Source: Trichopria drosophilae
Lineage: Eukaryota; Arthropoda; Insecta; Hymenoptera; Diapriidae
Assembly: GCA_030407085.1 (NCBI GenBank)
Contig: CM059584.1
Coordinates: forward strand, 67,778,001 to 67,842,000
Length of the DNA: 64,000 nt
Direction: 5' to 3'
The stretch's first letter is position 1, and each line of letters begins with the position of its first letter. The position numbers and the translations under genes were made by a program. This document shows, piece after piece, positions 36,716-46,903 of the stretch. The notes beneath the pieces are model-generated. The model saw only the letters and a program-made list of their open reading frames with translations. It searched no databases and was not told where the DNA came from.

Positions 36716-37826
36716 AAATTGTTTTTAATAATTAAAAAATGTAAGCACTGTAAAGTTAAAATGTTTATTTTTTATATGTAAATTGCACAATGTTTGTGAT
36801 ATCGCAATACGAGGTAAAGTGTGTTACAGAAGTTTGTAAATCCTTTTATTTTTATAATTTACCTATTCCTATGTGCCCTGTGTTATTTCTTACTTCTGAC
36901 GTCATAGGTGGTACACGCTCGAGGGCTCACTCACGTTCTTCCAAAAATTGAATTGCAGGATTGGAATTTTTCAGTTTTCAGAAAGCGGTGAAAGGCAGTA
37001 AGGTAAATATTCAATAATTATAACATGTTTTTAGTACTTTATTTCCAAAGTTACAAATTATTATGTAGTTGGATAATGGTGTAGAAATTAGGCATAAAAG
37101 TGTAAGAAAAAAAAAGAGAACAAAATAATATTATTTAAAAATATAATGCACAGGATAAAAAAAAATTGATTTGAAATGTATTGATACAATCGTTATATAC
37201 TAATTGTTACTAAATGTATGTTTAAAAATAAAATAAATTTAATGTATCTTAATTTATTTTTACAAACATGTATGCTCTCTCTTTTTGCATTACCATATCT
37301 GAACAACGATAAAGACTTTTATAGCTTCGATTATAAAAATATAAAATTAATTGTAATTACCAAATTAATATAACATATTAATATAATATAAAAATACAAT
37401 AGTAACGATAAAAATAGAATGTATTAATATAATATGCAATATTATTAATTCCATAACATTAGTTTCTATTCTACGATTCTATGTCATTGGAGAAACTTTG
37501 GTCTCGTCTGCATAAAGTTATGTCAATGTTCAGATACGAATATGTAACGTTATTTTAATTTGACATACCGTTACGGTAATTAATCCTACAAATGAAACTA
37601 TTTTTCATTTGCGTAAAATTACAAAATATGTGAAAATCTTTGTGTATGTATCTTTTACTATATATACATAAATATAACCACAATAACAATGTGCAAACCT
37701 TTCTCCCCTATATCCCTGCCAGACCGTGATACAAGTCAAAAGAAATTGTACGTCATTTTGATTTTTGACGTCTTTCTAAAGAAATATTTAATATGGGTAA
37801 GTATGTACATACCAGTATGTACATAC
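36716..37826. other. AT-rich spacer
   Basis: No gene was recognised. A more GC-rich piece with TGACGTCA near 36897 could be the outer end of element C, but no matching inverted copy was found upstream of 31913. Confidence 0.4.
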
Positions 37827-37947
37827 ACCCAGCGAATTTAATTCGCACGGGGATTTACCTCGGATGTCTGTGTTTCTCACATTACGATATATATGTAAAA
37901 ACAAGGACGACTGCGGGTTTCCACGTGCGAATTAAATTCGTTGGGTG
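37827..37947. mobile_element. 121-bp MITE with 24-bp inverted repeats and TA duplication
   Basis: 37827-37850 (CACCCAGCGAATTTAATTCG...) and 37924-37947 are inverted copies with one mismatch. TA stands outside both ends (37825-37826, 37948-37949). Each repeat contains its own small palindrome, GCGAATT/AATTCGC. It is non-coding and fits the Tc1/mariner pattern. Confidence 0.75.
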
Positions 37948-38055
37948 TACCTATTGGGCGGCGACACAGAGACGTAGGAACGTACCGGGCACACGCTCGC
38001 AGCGAGATCGGGAGTCACAGCGCGGACACGCTAGAAAGGGGAGATGCACCCCCCT

Positions 38056-38458
38056 CCCAGCGGAAAATTGTAGGTAGGATTCTCATGAGAATCACATGAG
38101 AATTTGAAATAAGTACCTTGTAAATTTCATATAAATGTCGTATAGTACTCGCACTCTGTTAGGGAAACACTATTCGACAATATTTGCGATTTGTATGAAA
38201 ATTGACCTGAATGTTATAAGATTTTGATGTAATTTCCATTAAATTTCAACTCAAAACATTCGTGATTGTATGCTCATAAAACTACCTATTAAATGATTTT
38301 CTTTCATGTAATAAAACTTTACATATTCCGTACGATACTTGTATGACTAATAGATGCATATAATGTATATTTACGACAACTGCAAGGGACTTGTTTCAAT
38401 TTCTCATGAGATTCTCATGAGATTCTCATGAGAATCCTACTTAAAATTTTTCGCAGGG
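38056..38458. mobile_element. About 400-bp MITE with roughly 38-bp inverted repeats
   Basis: The left end CCCAGCGGAAAATTGTAGG and right end (inverted) CCCTGCGAAAAATTTTAAG continue into GTAGGATTCTCATGAGAATC on both sides. The TTCTCATGAGAA palindrome recurs several times in the ends. The interior has no coding frame. A target duplication was not identified, so the superfamily is open. Confidence 0.65.
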
Positions 38459-38673
38459 CTGGTAAGACCTCATTTATAATGGCGCTGCCAGTTCTCATTT
38501 TCCCCTCCAATCTCGTTAGAAACTCAACTAGAGTTTCTTGTCGTGATGTGATATCGAGGATTTTTCGCGCACCGATGTCTGCAGGTTGTGCGCAATTAGC
38601 GACTGGAGACACAGCCGAGCGCCGGCGACGCGGCGACAGTCCTTGCTTCTTAATGCTTCGAATAAATGACTGC

Positions 38674-38795
38674 GGCTAGCAGTTTATCAGCCGCTTTGTG
38701 GCATATCTTGTAAAGGGTTGTAGTAGCCGAGTGGTTGAAGCGTTCGACTGATGAGTATAACTTTTGTAGTTCGCATACTCGCAGATGCTTTTTTA
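38674..38795 (+). mobile_element. tRNA-like SINE module 1
   Basis: GCGGCTAGCAGTTTATCAGC (hairpin GCGGCT/AGCCGC) lies about 30 bp upstream of a box A-like TAGCCGAGTGGTTGAAGCG (38730) and a weak box B-like AGTTCGCATACTC, ending in T-rich sequence. Related modules lie at 40262 and 43630. It is too diverged for a functional tRNA. Confidence 0.45.
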
Positions 38796-38925
38796 TTTAT
38801 TTTTATTATTATGAATTTATTGTAATTTCTTAAATGCTATTCATATTATTTATTGTATATGTTTAAAGTAATTTTTAATTTGTTTGTAACGAATTTTTAT
38901 ATGATAGTCCCTGTTCGGGCCACAT

Positions 38926-39397
38926 TGTAACGATTTTGTTATGATTCTGGGATTAAAAATAATTTTTTGGAATGCGTAATTAATTTTATGTAAATAATTA
39001 TTATTTTATATGGATCGGTGATTCGTCCCAGGTCTGCTCACGGACTCGTCAGTAGGGCTATGTGAGCAGACCCTGCCCAAGACACGAAACTAATCGTAAA
39101 TCGTAAATATATGTATATATAGTAAAATAAAGGATACTACTCACACACATCCCTACCGCGACGCGCAAAACCGGAACCGCCACCGATCCTTAGTGATCTT
39201 CTTCGCGACACAAACTAACTGATATTAATGAACCGAGTTGATATTTATACGATTGTCATGCAGGTTTGTAAACAAGCATAATAAATATAAACAAAACAAT
39301 TGAAAGATTCCTTCCCTATCTCTTATTTTTCTTTATATTCCTCTATAATACCTCCACCTCTAAAGCATGGTGCATCATAACAAAACACACCGTTACA
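38926..39397 (+). mobile_element. Candidate solo LTR (472 bp)
   Basis: The ends are TGTAACG and CGTTACA, a 7-bp inverted pair with the TG...CA termini of LTRs. A TATATATAG followed by AATAAA-like signals lies near 39115-39130. A perfect 11-bp hairpin, GGTCTGCTCAC/GTGAGCAGACC, lies at 39031-39072. The flanks share only ACAT, which overlaps the right end, so the target duplication is uncertain. No internal region is present. Confidence 0.4.
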
Positions 39398-39551
39398 TGT
39401 TAAATATACTTTTTAACCTAATTTAAGGTATTTTTTGTAACTTATTTTGGCGAATATGAAGTTAAATAAAACTGAAACGTGTTTTCTCTACTTTTATTTA
39501 TACGAATCATTATTATCAATTACAGAAATGATTCGATAACAGGTTTTATAA

Positions 39552-40245
39552 ATTAGTTGTATTAAATAAATAAATTCCTACAGTTAGGAAGATATCGCCA
39601 AAATGTTTTTAATTCTTCTTTATCCGCCAAAAATCAAATTAATATGTCACAATACTTTTTACGTAAATAAAATAGTAGCTTATGTTATGCAAAACATCTG
39701 TAACTAATGCAATCATACCCATCCATTTTCCAATACTTGGAATATTGTTTTTACTCATTCTAATTTTATGAAGCTTTAAATAATGCTTAAATATAATTAA
39801 AATTAAAAAATGCTACGAAAACTACATTATGAAAGTAATAATAAAAAGACAACACATCGTCTAAACTAGTAGTATTAAATACATAATTTTCTAATTTTTG
39901 CCACAGTTTTTCACTTCTTATTTATCCGCCAAAAATGAAATTAATGTATAATATTATTTTTTTCCGATTTTTTCCAACATAGTAACTAATATTATGCAAA
40001 ATAATCTGTAACTATAATGCAATTATACATATTCAATGTCCATTATTTGGAATGTTCTTGTTACTAAATCTTTTTTATTTAGCTTTAAAAATATGCTGAA
40101 AAATAATAAAAATAAAAAAAAACGATTTTGTAAAAATAATAATAATAAGATAATACATTATTTAAACTAGCAGTAATAAACAAAATCATTTTCAAAAGTT
40201 AGGAAAATATTGAGACAAGGTTTTAATTTAATCTTTTTAAAATAT
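39552..40245. repeat. AT-rich tandem repeat, about 305-bp unit, 2.3 copies
   Basis: TTATCCGCCAAAAAT recurs at 39620 and 39922, CTGTAACTA at 39699 and 40006, and the block TAAACTAG-AGTA at 39862 and 40162. Copies differ by many substitutions and small indels, so this is old. Confidence 0.7.
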
Positions 40246-40261
40246 TAATTAATATATAATA

Positions 40262-40372
40262 GGTTGTGCGGCAGCAGTTTATCAACGGCTTTGGAACAAG
40301 AAGTTTAAACAAGTTCGCATAGTCGACTGGTTAGAGTGCATGCTTTTGTGACGTAGTCACAAGAGGTAGAAT
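40262..40372 (+). mobile_element. tRNA-like SINE module 2
   Basis: GTGCGGCAGCAGTTTATCAAC is followed by CAAGTTCGCATAGTCGACTG and GTTAGAGTGC, a box A-like element. It shares its upstream hairpin region with module 1 and the CAAGTTC...GACTGGTTAGAGTGC block with module 3. Box B is not clear. Confidence 0.45.
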
Positions 40373-41129
40373 AAATAAAAAACAGGGACAAATTAAGCGT
40401 ATTATATAAAATAGTAATTATAGTGCTTTTTATTTATTCCTGAAAATTCTTGGCCAGTTCTCAATTAATGTCTGTGGTATTTTCTAGAAACCCGTCTATA
40501 GGAATTAGAATTGCCCTTACCAAGCCCAAATTTCGAAAAATCGTTTCAATCATTTTGTATTTGCTTATCGGTCAAGCACTATAGAACCCCTTTAAGGAGG
40601 ATATAAATCCACACAACGATACAACAGAAAATTACGGTTAACATTGTAAATATAAAAAAAGTATAAACATTTAAAACAAATCTATAAGATGTAGGTTTTC
40701 CAATTTTTTCTGATTACCCGCATTAATAGGCAAATAAGGAATAAATGCAAAACTTAACATTCTCATAAATTTATAAATTCTCTAAAAATTTGTAATGAAA
40801 GTATAAACATTTTTTGTACGGCTGCAATGAAAATTCTCGAATGATAATATAGGATGATTAAAATAATTTAAATTACAATATTTATATTATTTACAATAAT
40901 TAAAAAACAATTCTGTTATTTTTTATTTAGAATTTATAATTTAAGATTAGCACCGAATCGATTGACATATTTTAGACCCGTTTAAATTTAAATGATCACG
41001 TACAAGAGAATATACAACAGAAGTAATATACTAATGTAGATTGAAATATCGATGAAATATAGAAAGCGTGTTATTTAACAATTCCTGTCATTAATAATAA
41101 TTCGCACAAATAGAAGTAGAATCAAAATA
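40373..41129. other. AT-rich spacer
   Basis: No gene or repeat was recognised. Confidence 0.4.
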
Positions 41130-41409
41130 CAGTAGAACTCATGATAGCGAACATCACGATAGCGGACGAATCATGATACCAGACGAAAACGTGTCATGGT
41201 TGCAGACGAAGTGAGGGGAAGTGGTACCCCACCCATTACTTTCGGATTGGTAGGAAACGAGGAATCGAATGATATTTGGAACTCGAACTTGAATGTCGAT
41301 TGTATTCGTTGGTGTGCGTTCAGGCCAGTTCAGGCCGACTTTTATAGGTTACATGTGCAGATTACATATAGGTATATGTACAAACATATGAACTTTTATT
41401 TTAAATACG

Positions 41410-43500
41410 ATATGTACAAATAATATTCTCCATCATTTTTGAGTTGTATCTCTAATGAGCGTATAGCTATTAATGCGTTTGGATCAGTGTCCCAACGTGA
41501 TTGCATCCACTTGTAACATTTCTTGAAAGCTTTATAGGCTTCAAGATCTGGTATTGTTTCGTCCGTTTCAGCTACATGTTATTCAAGATTTGTTTCTTTA
41601 TCGTCTTCGCTGTCGCTTTCACTATCAGATTCATTTTTATTTTTTGAATTTTGTTTATTTGTCAACGCATCAAGTGCTTCGTCGAGGGATCTCACTCTCC
41701 ATCCACATTCAAATCTGAAAGTATGGGAAAGTAAGGTTTATATTTATTCTTTGATTTATGTATATGAATTATATTATGTAATTTTTTTGTTTGTATTATA
41801 AATTTATTTAAATGACAGGGTTGTTTTTAATATTTACGAAAATAATATTTATTATTACCTGTCAATCTGTAGCCACTCCGATACCTCCTCTGGTGTAAGA
41901 TTTTGCTGCAAAGCATGGTTAGCATCTGTTATGAATCCTGGTAGGTCTTGATCTTCTAATTCTGTGGCCAAAGGTTGTCCCTTTGATATAAATGTCCAGG
42001 CATTTATTAGCGTATCAACTTTTATTGTTGCCCATCATAGAGATAATGCTTCGAATCATTGTACGAGATCCCATTTCTTAGAAGAGTGTCTGCGTGCAAG
42101 GTATTGCAAAAATTTCGACGGTACGCTCGTTTCAATGTCTCAATTACACCTTGATCCATTGGTTGGATTAGTACAGTAATATTAGTAGGCAAAAACAATA
42201 CAGAAAAGTTATTTTCTATTTTATTTAATTCATCAGCACTCGGGTGAGACGGTGCATTGTCGAGCAGTAGTAGTACCTATTATGAAACAATATAATATAA
42301 ATAAGAATAAATATAAACTTTACTTAGCACCGCAGGAATTAATATATTTTTGTACCAATGTACAAAAATGGTTTTGTCCATCCAAGCACTTCTCTGATTG
42401 ATATACTCTACAGGAAGAGTTTCCACAATTTTAAAGTACCTTGGTCTTTTAGATTTGCCTATAATAAATTATAACCGTTGAGTTCGGACGGAACACGAAC
42501 TCTGGTATACGCTTAGGGACCAAAAAGAGAAGAAAAGGAAAACACACAATTCAATACCGCTACTGACTGGCCGGAACGGCGGAACGCTGCGCGTAAGAGA
42601 TGCGCACGAGTCAGTATCAACTATGGCGGCGACGTTGACATGTCATCGTCATATGTACGTATCGCGATTGTGCGATTTTCGTGAATCTTAAATTCAAATG
42701 CCGAGTGCGCGACGACGTTGTGTTTACGTCGGGTTCACGTGAACACAAACACGGAACGCGACCTCTTGGGGAACGACCTCTCGATGGCTGTCGTCCGGAT
42801 CAATTACGGTAAGCATTGGTTTGGTAAATACTTATTAATAAGAACTATTTTCTTTGTGTATCCCTTTCTGTTTGCGTTCCAAGTTCACGCCAGGATCCAG
42901 ACTGGACCCGGACATGACCACTAGCCATGGGATGACTTGGGGACGTCAACTCCAGGCTTCGCAATACAAGTAACAAAAATCCTTATTTACTAATCATAAC
43001 AATGTAACAATATTAATCGCAATTATTTTTACAGGTATAAATGATGCTTGGTGCATTTAATAATAAAGATGAGACACCAACGTCGACAGGTAAGTAGAGT
43101 GTATTGATATTGTAACTTCATGTTACAAAATAATGGGATTTGGTGCAGACCAGAGGCATTCGCGCATACTTGTAATATAATTCGCTCTTTACTGGCTTTA
43201 AATCCAAACGCGGTTTTTTCACTTCTGGAAGCTAATGTTCAGCTAGGTAAACATTTCCAGAAGAGTCTAGTTTCATCAGCGTTATAAACATTGTCAAGAC
43301 TATATCCTTCAATTTCAAAAAAACTTTTAAATAATGGGACGAATTCCTTGCTGACTTCTGCATTACACGAAAGTTTTTCCCCTTGGACTTGAATTTCTCT
43401 AATTCCATGTCTTTCTTTAAATCCTCAAAGCCAACCGTTACTGGCATGGAAATCAGTCGGGCTACCCATACGCTGGTTAAGATGCAAGGCATGGACTTAA
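41410..43500 (-). pseudogene. Jerky/pogo-like (CENP-B/DDE) transposase, decayed
   Basis: Starting near 43500, the minus strand reads LNQRMGSPTDFHASNGWL and FKERHGIREIQVQGEKLS (end of the CENP-B-type DNA-binding domain), then LDNVYNADETRLFWKCLPS with the first catalytic Asp (43269-43286), and SEKTAFGFKASKERI. After a 660-bp insert (42464-43127) it continues GKSKRPRYFKIVE, LLLLDNAPSHPSADE (second Asp, near 42260), QPMDQGVIETLKRAYRR (third acidic site, near 42155), EEVSEWLQID, and an acidic tail NESDSESDSEDD. Stops and frame shifts are present. A short intron-like gap (42275-42325) precedes the second Asp. Function in the family: cut-and-paste transposition at TA sites. This copy is inactive. 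Confidence 0.8.
42464..43127 (+). other. Insert inside the jerky pseudogene with splice-like signals
   Basis: About 660 bp of GC-richer sequence interrupts the transposase between PLF and IIGKSK. On the plus strand it has a donor, TTACG|GTAAGC near 42808, an acceptor, TTTTTACAG near 43035, and a second donor, GACAG|GTAAGT near 43091, bounding a mini-exon of about 56 bp. No conserved protein was recognised and no clear target duplication was seen. It may be an LTR or leader exons of an unknown transcript. Confidence 0.35.
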
Positions 43501-43629
43501 AATTTCTTTAAAAAATGACTATATTTTAAAAACTATGTAATAAATAATTTAAATAACATTTAATAAATTATAAAATATTAACATAATAATAAAATTAATA
43601 ACAAAAGAAAAAAAAATAAAACATGCACT

Positions 43630-43745
43630 TGCCAGTACGCGATCTTCAAACGTCATACATGGAAGGCAAGCACTCTAACCAGTCAACTGTGGGAACTTGA
43701 TTAAGGGTGTTCTTCTGAAGCCACTGAGCGCCGCGGTGGCAATTG
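43630..43745 (-). mobile_element. tRNA-like SINE module 3
   Basis: On the minus strand, CGCGGCGCTCAGTGGCTTC leads to CAAGTTCCCACAGTTGACTG and GTTAGAGTGCTTGCC (box A-like), with a weak box B-like stretch further on. It is the reverse-oriented relative of modules 1 and 2. Confidence 0.45.
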
Positions 43746-43951
43746 TGGAACTACCAAACCGGAAGTAAAACTCCTTTGCAGATTACGCCTTCAACTTTAA
43801 CTTTTCATATTATTAAGTGCATTTTTTATAAGCTACTATTCCCCTAGAATGAGCGTCCACTTCGACATTGGCGCAACGATTGTCGCATAATCTAAAAAAA
43901 GGATAAAATCAGCCTGTTTTTCACCTCACACGTACATGATGTGTAGATAAC

Positions 43952-44001
<50 letters not shown>
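43952..44001. repeat. (AAT)n/(TAA)n microsatellite, about 17 units
   Basis: A pure trinucleotide run of about 50 bp that directly abuts the 5' leader of the retrotransposon at 44002. TAA repeats are the known target of Dong elements. Confidence 0.95.
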
Positions 44002-44245
44002 GCCCAAAGGGAATGATGCGTAACACAATGCAGCTATGCAAAAAGCTGCATCTTAGCCTATCTTCCCAAATGGCCTACTCTCACCTCCACGTGTGCTTAT
44101 TAAAGCCGGTGGGCCCTGGACTCTTAGCAACCTTGCCAGAGATTGGGTAACCAACCCCAGTGGATGGCGAGGTAAGAGACAAACGAGAGAGGCATAACAA
44201 CGGGGAGAAGGGCCAACCACCCTACTCCCTGCACATGCGGTTACT
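44002..44245 (+). other. 5' leader of the Dong/R4-like retrotransposon
   Basis: GC-balanced sequence unlike the AT-rich flank, beginning GCCCAAAGGGAATGATGCG. It contains a 7-bp hairpin, ATGCAGC/GCTGCAT, at about 44028-44052. It runs to the ATG at 44246. The junction with the TAA repeat marks the likely element start. Confidence 0.5.
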
Positions 44246-46404
44246 ATGAATAGAACGCGCAGGGCTCCTGACCATCGGGCTGCTTCGGATGCAGCCCAGT
44301 CCCGAGGTGGAGGAGCCGAAACAGGTGTCCCGGGACGACGACCAACTGATGTCCACGGACGATTTCAGTGGACGGAGAATCTCAGGCAAGATCTAATGCG
44401 CTGCTACGAGGAGAGCTGTCCGCAACAGAGAGGCTACATGGCGCGAATGCACAGTCGGTTTGCAGTAATGCATCCCGAACTGGCAGATCGCTTTTCTCAA
44501 CAACAACTGAGAGATTATGTGGCCTATCTGAGGCGGACAGGTTTCGTTGTTCCCAGCTGTCAACCGGTACCGGATGTGCGGGCAATAACAACTGAGCCCG
44601 TACGCGGTGCTGGGAGAGATGCTCCACATTATGAAAGCACGACACTCCTGTTTAGGCAGAATTTAACAACGAAAGTTTTGCCTAAGCAACGAGAAATAGA
44701 GAGAGCAAATAGCCTACTTCTGGATGCTCTTCCAGATGACTGCGACCTGTGGCAAGTCAATTGTGCCGTTTACGAGGCTGCAAGTGATCTGGTGATTCCG
44801 CGAAATCTGGTACAGATATCGGGGAGTCGGCAGATTACAAAACGCATGTCTTAATTGAACGGCAAGATTCGACTGACACGGAAGCTCGCTTCCCGAGTTC
44901 AGTGTGTGATCGACTATTTAACATCTGGCCGTTCATTTACGGCAAAAGTCAAGAAGTTCGCACAACAACTGCGGACGTACTATCACACACTGAGCAAGCT
45001 GAAGTTGCTCAACATCAAGCAACGTTTGGCGGATAAAATTCGGGTTTTGGCGGGTGCCAAAAAGAGGCTGCAAAGACGGGAGGATGGAATTCGACAAAAT
45101 GCAATATTTTGGACGAACCCTTCTAACCTCTTCAAACATCGTATCGCAGCCTCAAGCGAGTTTCCGTCGATGGCCGCAGTTGAGGAATTCTGGGGGAGCA
45201 TCTACGAGATAACATCTAGGCTTAATGCAGAAACTCCAGGTATTGAAATCTTCACTGAGTTGTGCGACGAAGTCACACAACAAAGTGAAGATTGCCCACC
45301 CGTCAGTGCCTTAGAGGTGAAAAATGCCATCACAGGAGCGAGGAATTTCTCCTCGCCGGGCTGGGATGGAATTAACAACTATTGGTGGAAGCAGTTCACT
45401 TCTGTCCATCAACACCTAGCCCGAATATTCACCTGTTACATAAATGGAGACCAACCCATTCCGCACTGGCTGGTGGAGGGCCGAACGACACTGATCCCAA
45501 AATCGGGAGACTTGTCCGATCCGAAAAACCATAGACCGATCACGTGTCTCAATACGTTATACAAATTGTTCACTAACATCTTGAACGAACGTATTGAGAC
45601 ATCAGTGAAACCGATGTGGCAACGGATAGTAGAACAACGAGGCTGCAAAATGGGTGTATCCGGCTGCAAGGACAACTTGCTTATCGACAGGTGTGTTTGT
45701 CAGGACGCAGTCCAGTACAAGCGTAACCTGTCGATAGCCTGGCTGGATTACATGAAGGCGTATGACTCAACATCGCACGAGCTTTTAAGCTTGTTGCTCA
45801 AACGCCTCCATGTCCACCCAAACATAGTGAGAATTGTAGAAGACCTGATGCCTCTTTGGAAAACACGCTTTGTCATGACATCGGACAAGCGTCGAACCAT
45901 GTCTAGACTGGTTCAATTCCAAAGAGGTGTCTATAAAGGAGATTCTCTGAGTCCTCTGCTCTTCTGCATCTCACTATTGCCTCTATCCGTTGCTCTCCGG
46001 AAATCTCAAGGGTACATGTGTGGACCGCCTGGTGAACGTGTACATAAGATCACCCATCTTTTCTATATGGACGATCTTAAATTATACGCATCAGGCGAAG
46101 ATCAATTACATCGATCTCTGAACATCGCCCTCACATACTCGAGAGATATCGGCATGGAATTCGGATTGGACAAGTGTGCAGTCGTTCATTTGCACAGAGG
46201 AAGGTCAGGCTCCCATAACTACGATATGGAGCTCGTCAACGGAAATGTCATTCGCCACCTTAGCGCCGAAGAAGCCTACACATACCTGGGCGTACCTCAA
46301 AGGCATGTCCAGGATGTGCAGGCTGCTAAAACCACCATCATTAAGAAATACCGGCGCATTCTCCGTCAGATCTGGTCATCAGAATTGACTGGGAGAAATA
46401 AGGT
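44246..46404 (+). pseudogene. R4/Dong-like (R2 superfamily) non-LTR retrotransposon ORF, stop-interrupted and 3'-truncated
   Basis: One frame runs from ATG 44246, with a single in-frame TAA at 44852-44854. The N-terminal part has a Myb-like helical motif (FQWTENLRQDLMRCY). The RT follows: FWTNPSNLFKHRI, SPGWDGINNYWWKQF, GRTTLIPKSG with HRPITCL, motif A WLDYMKAYDS, motif B GVYKGDSLSPLLF, motif C YMDD at 46064-46075, motif D MEFGLDKC and motif E TYLGVPQ. All RT aspartates are present. Shortly after motif E, the frame runs into the C15A array at 46405, so the thumb, zinc knuckle, restriction-like endonuclease and 3' UTR are absent. Loss of the 3' side is unusual for this class, which typically loses its 5' end. 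The downstream proline/threonine/histidine tail is translated repeat, not protein. The R4/Dong assignment rests on motif style plus the adjoining TAA repeat. Confidence 0.8.
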
Positions 46405-46903
46405 CCCCCCCCCCCCACCCCCCCCCCCCCCCACCCCCCCCCCCCCCCACCCCCCCCCCCCCCCACCCCCCCCCCCCCCCACCCCCCCCCCCCCCCACCC
46501 CCCCCCCCCCCCACCCCCCCCCCCCCCCACCCCCCCCCCCCCCCACCCCCCCCCCCCCCCACCCCCCCCCCCCCCCACCCCCCCCCCCCCCCACCCCCCC
46601 CCCCCCCCACCCCCCCCCCCCCCCACCCCCCCCCCCCCCCACCCCCCCCCCCCCCCACCCCCCCCCCCCCCCACCCCCCCCCCCCCCCACCCCCCCCCCC
46701 CCCCACCCCCCCCCCCCCCCACCCCCCCCCCCCCCCACCCCCCCCCCCCCCCACCCCCCCCCCCCCCCACCCCCCCCCCCCCCCACCCCCCCCCCCCCCC
46801 ACCCCCCCCCCCCCCCACCCCCCCCCCCCCCCACCCCCCCCCCCCCCCACCCCCCCCCCCCCCCACCCCCCCCCCCCCCCACCCCCCCCCCCCCCCACCC
46901 CCC
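46405..46903. repeat. Second perfect 16-bp (A plus fifteen C) array
   Basis: Adenines from 46417 to 46897 are spaced exactly 16 bases apart (30 intervals), with partial units at both ends. Total length of about 499 bp is practically equal to the array at 16546. The left side cuts the retrotransposon; the right side abuts a cytosine-free region. Confidence 0.9.

Larger units (their letters stand above)
41130..43500 (-). mobile_element. Pogo/jerky-like DNA transposon, one end visible
   Basis: The left edge CAGTAGAACTCATGATAGCG at 41130 resembles Tigger/pogo terminal repeats (CAGTAGAACC-type) and is preceded by TA (41128-41129), the usual target. The transposase reads leftwards from about 43500 to 41410. 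The far terminus beyond 43500 was not found. Confidence 0.65.
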
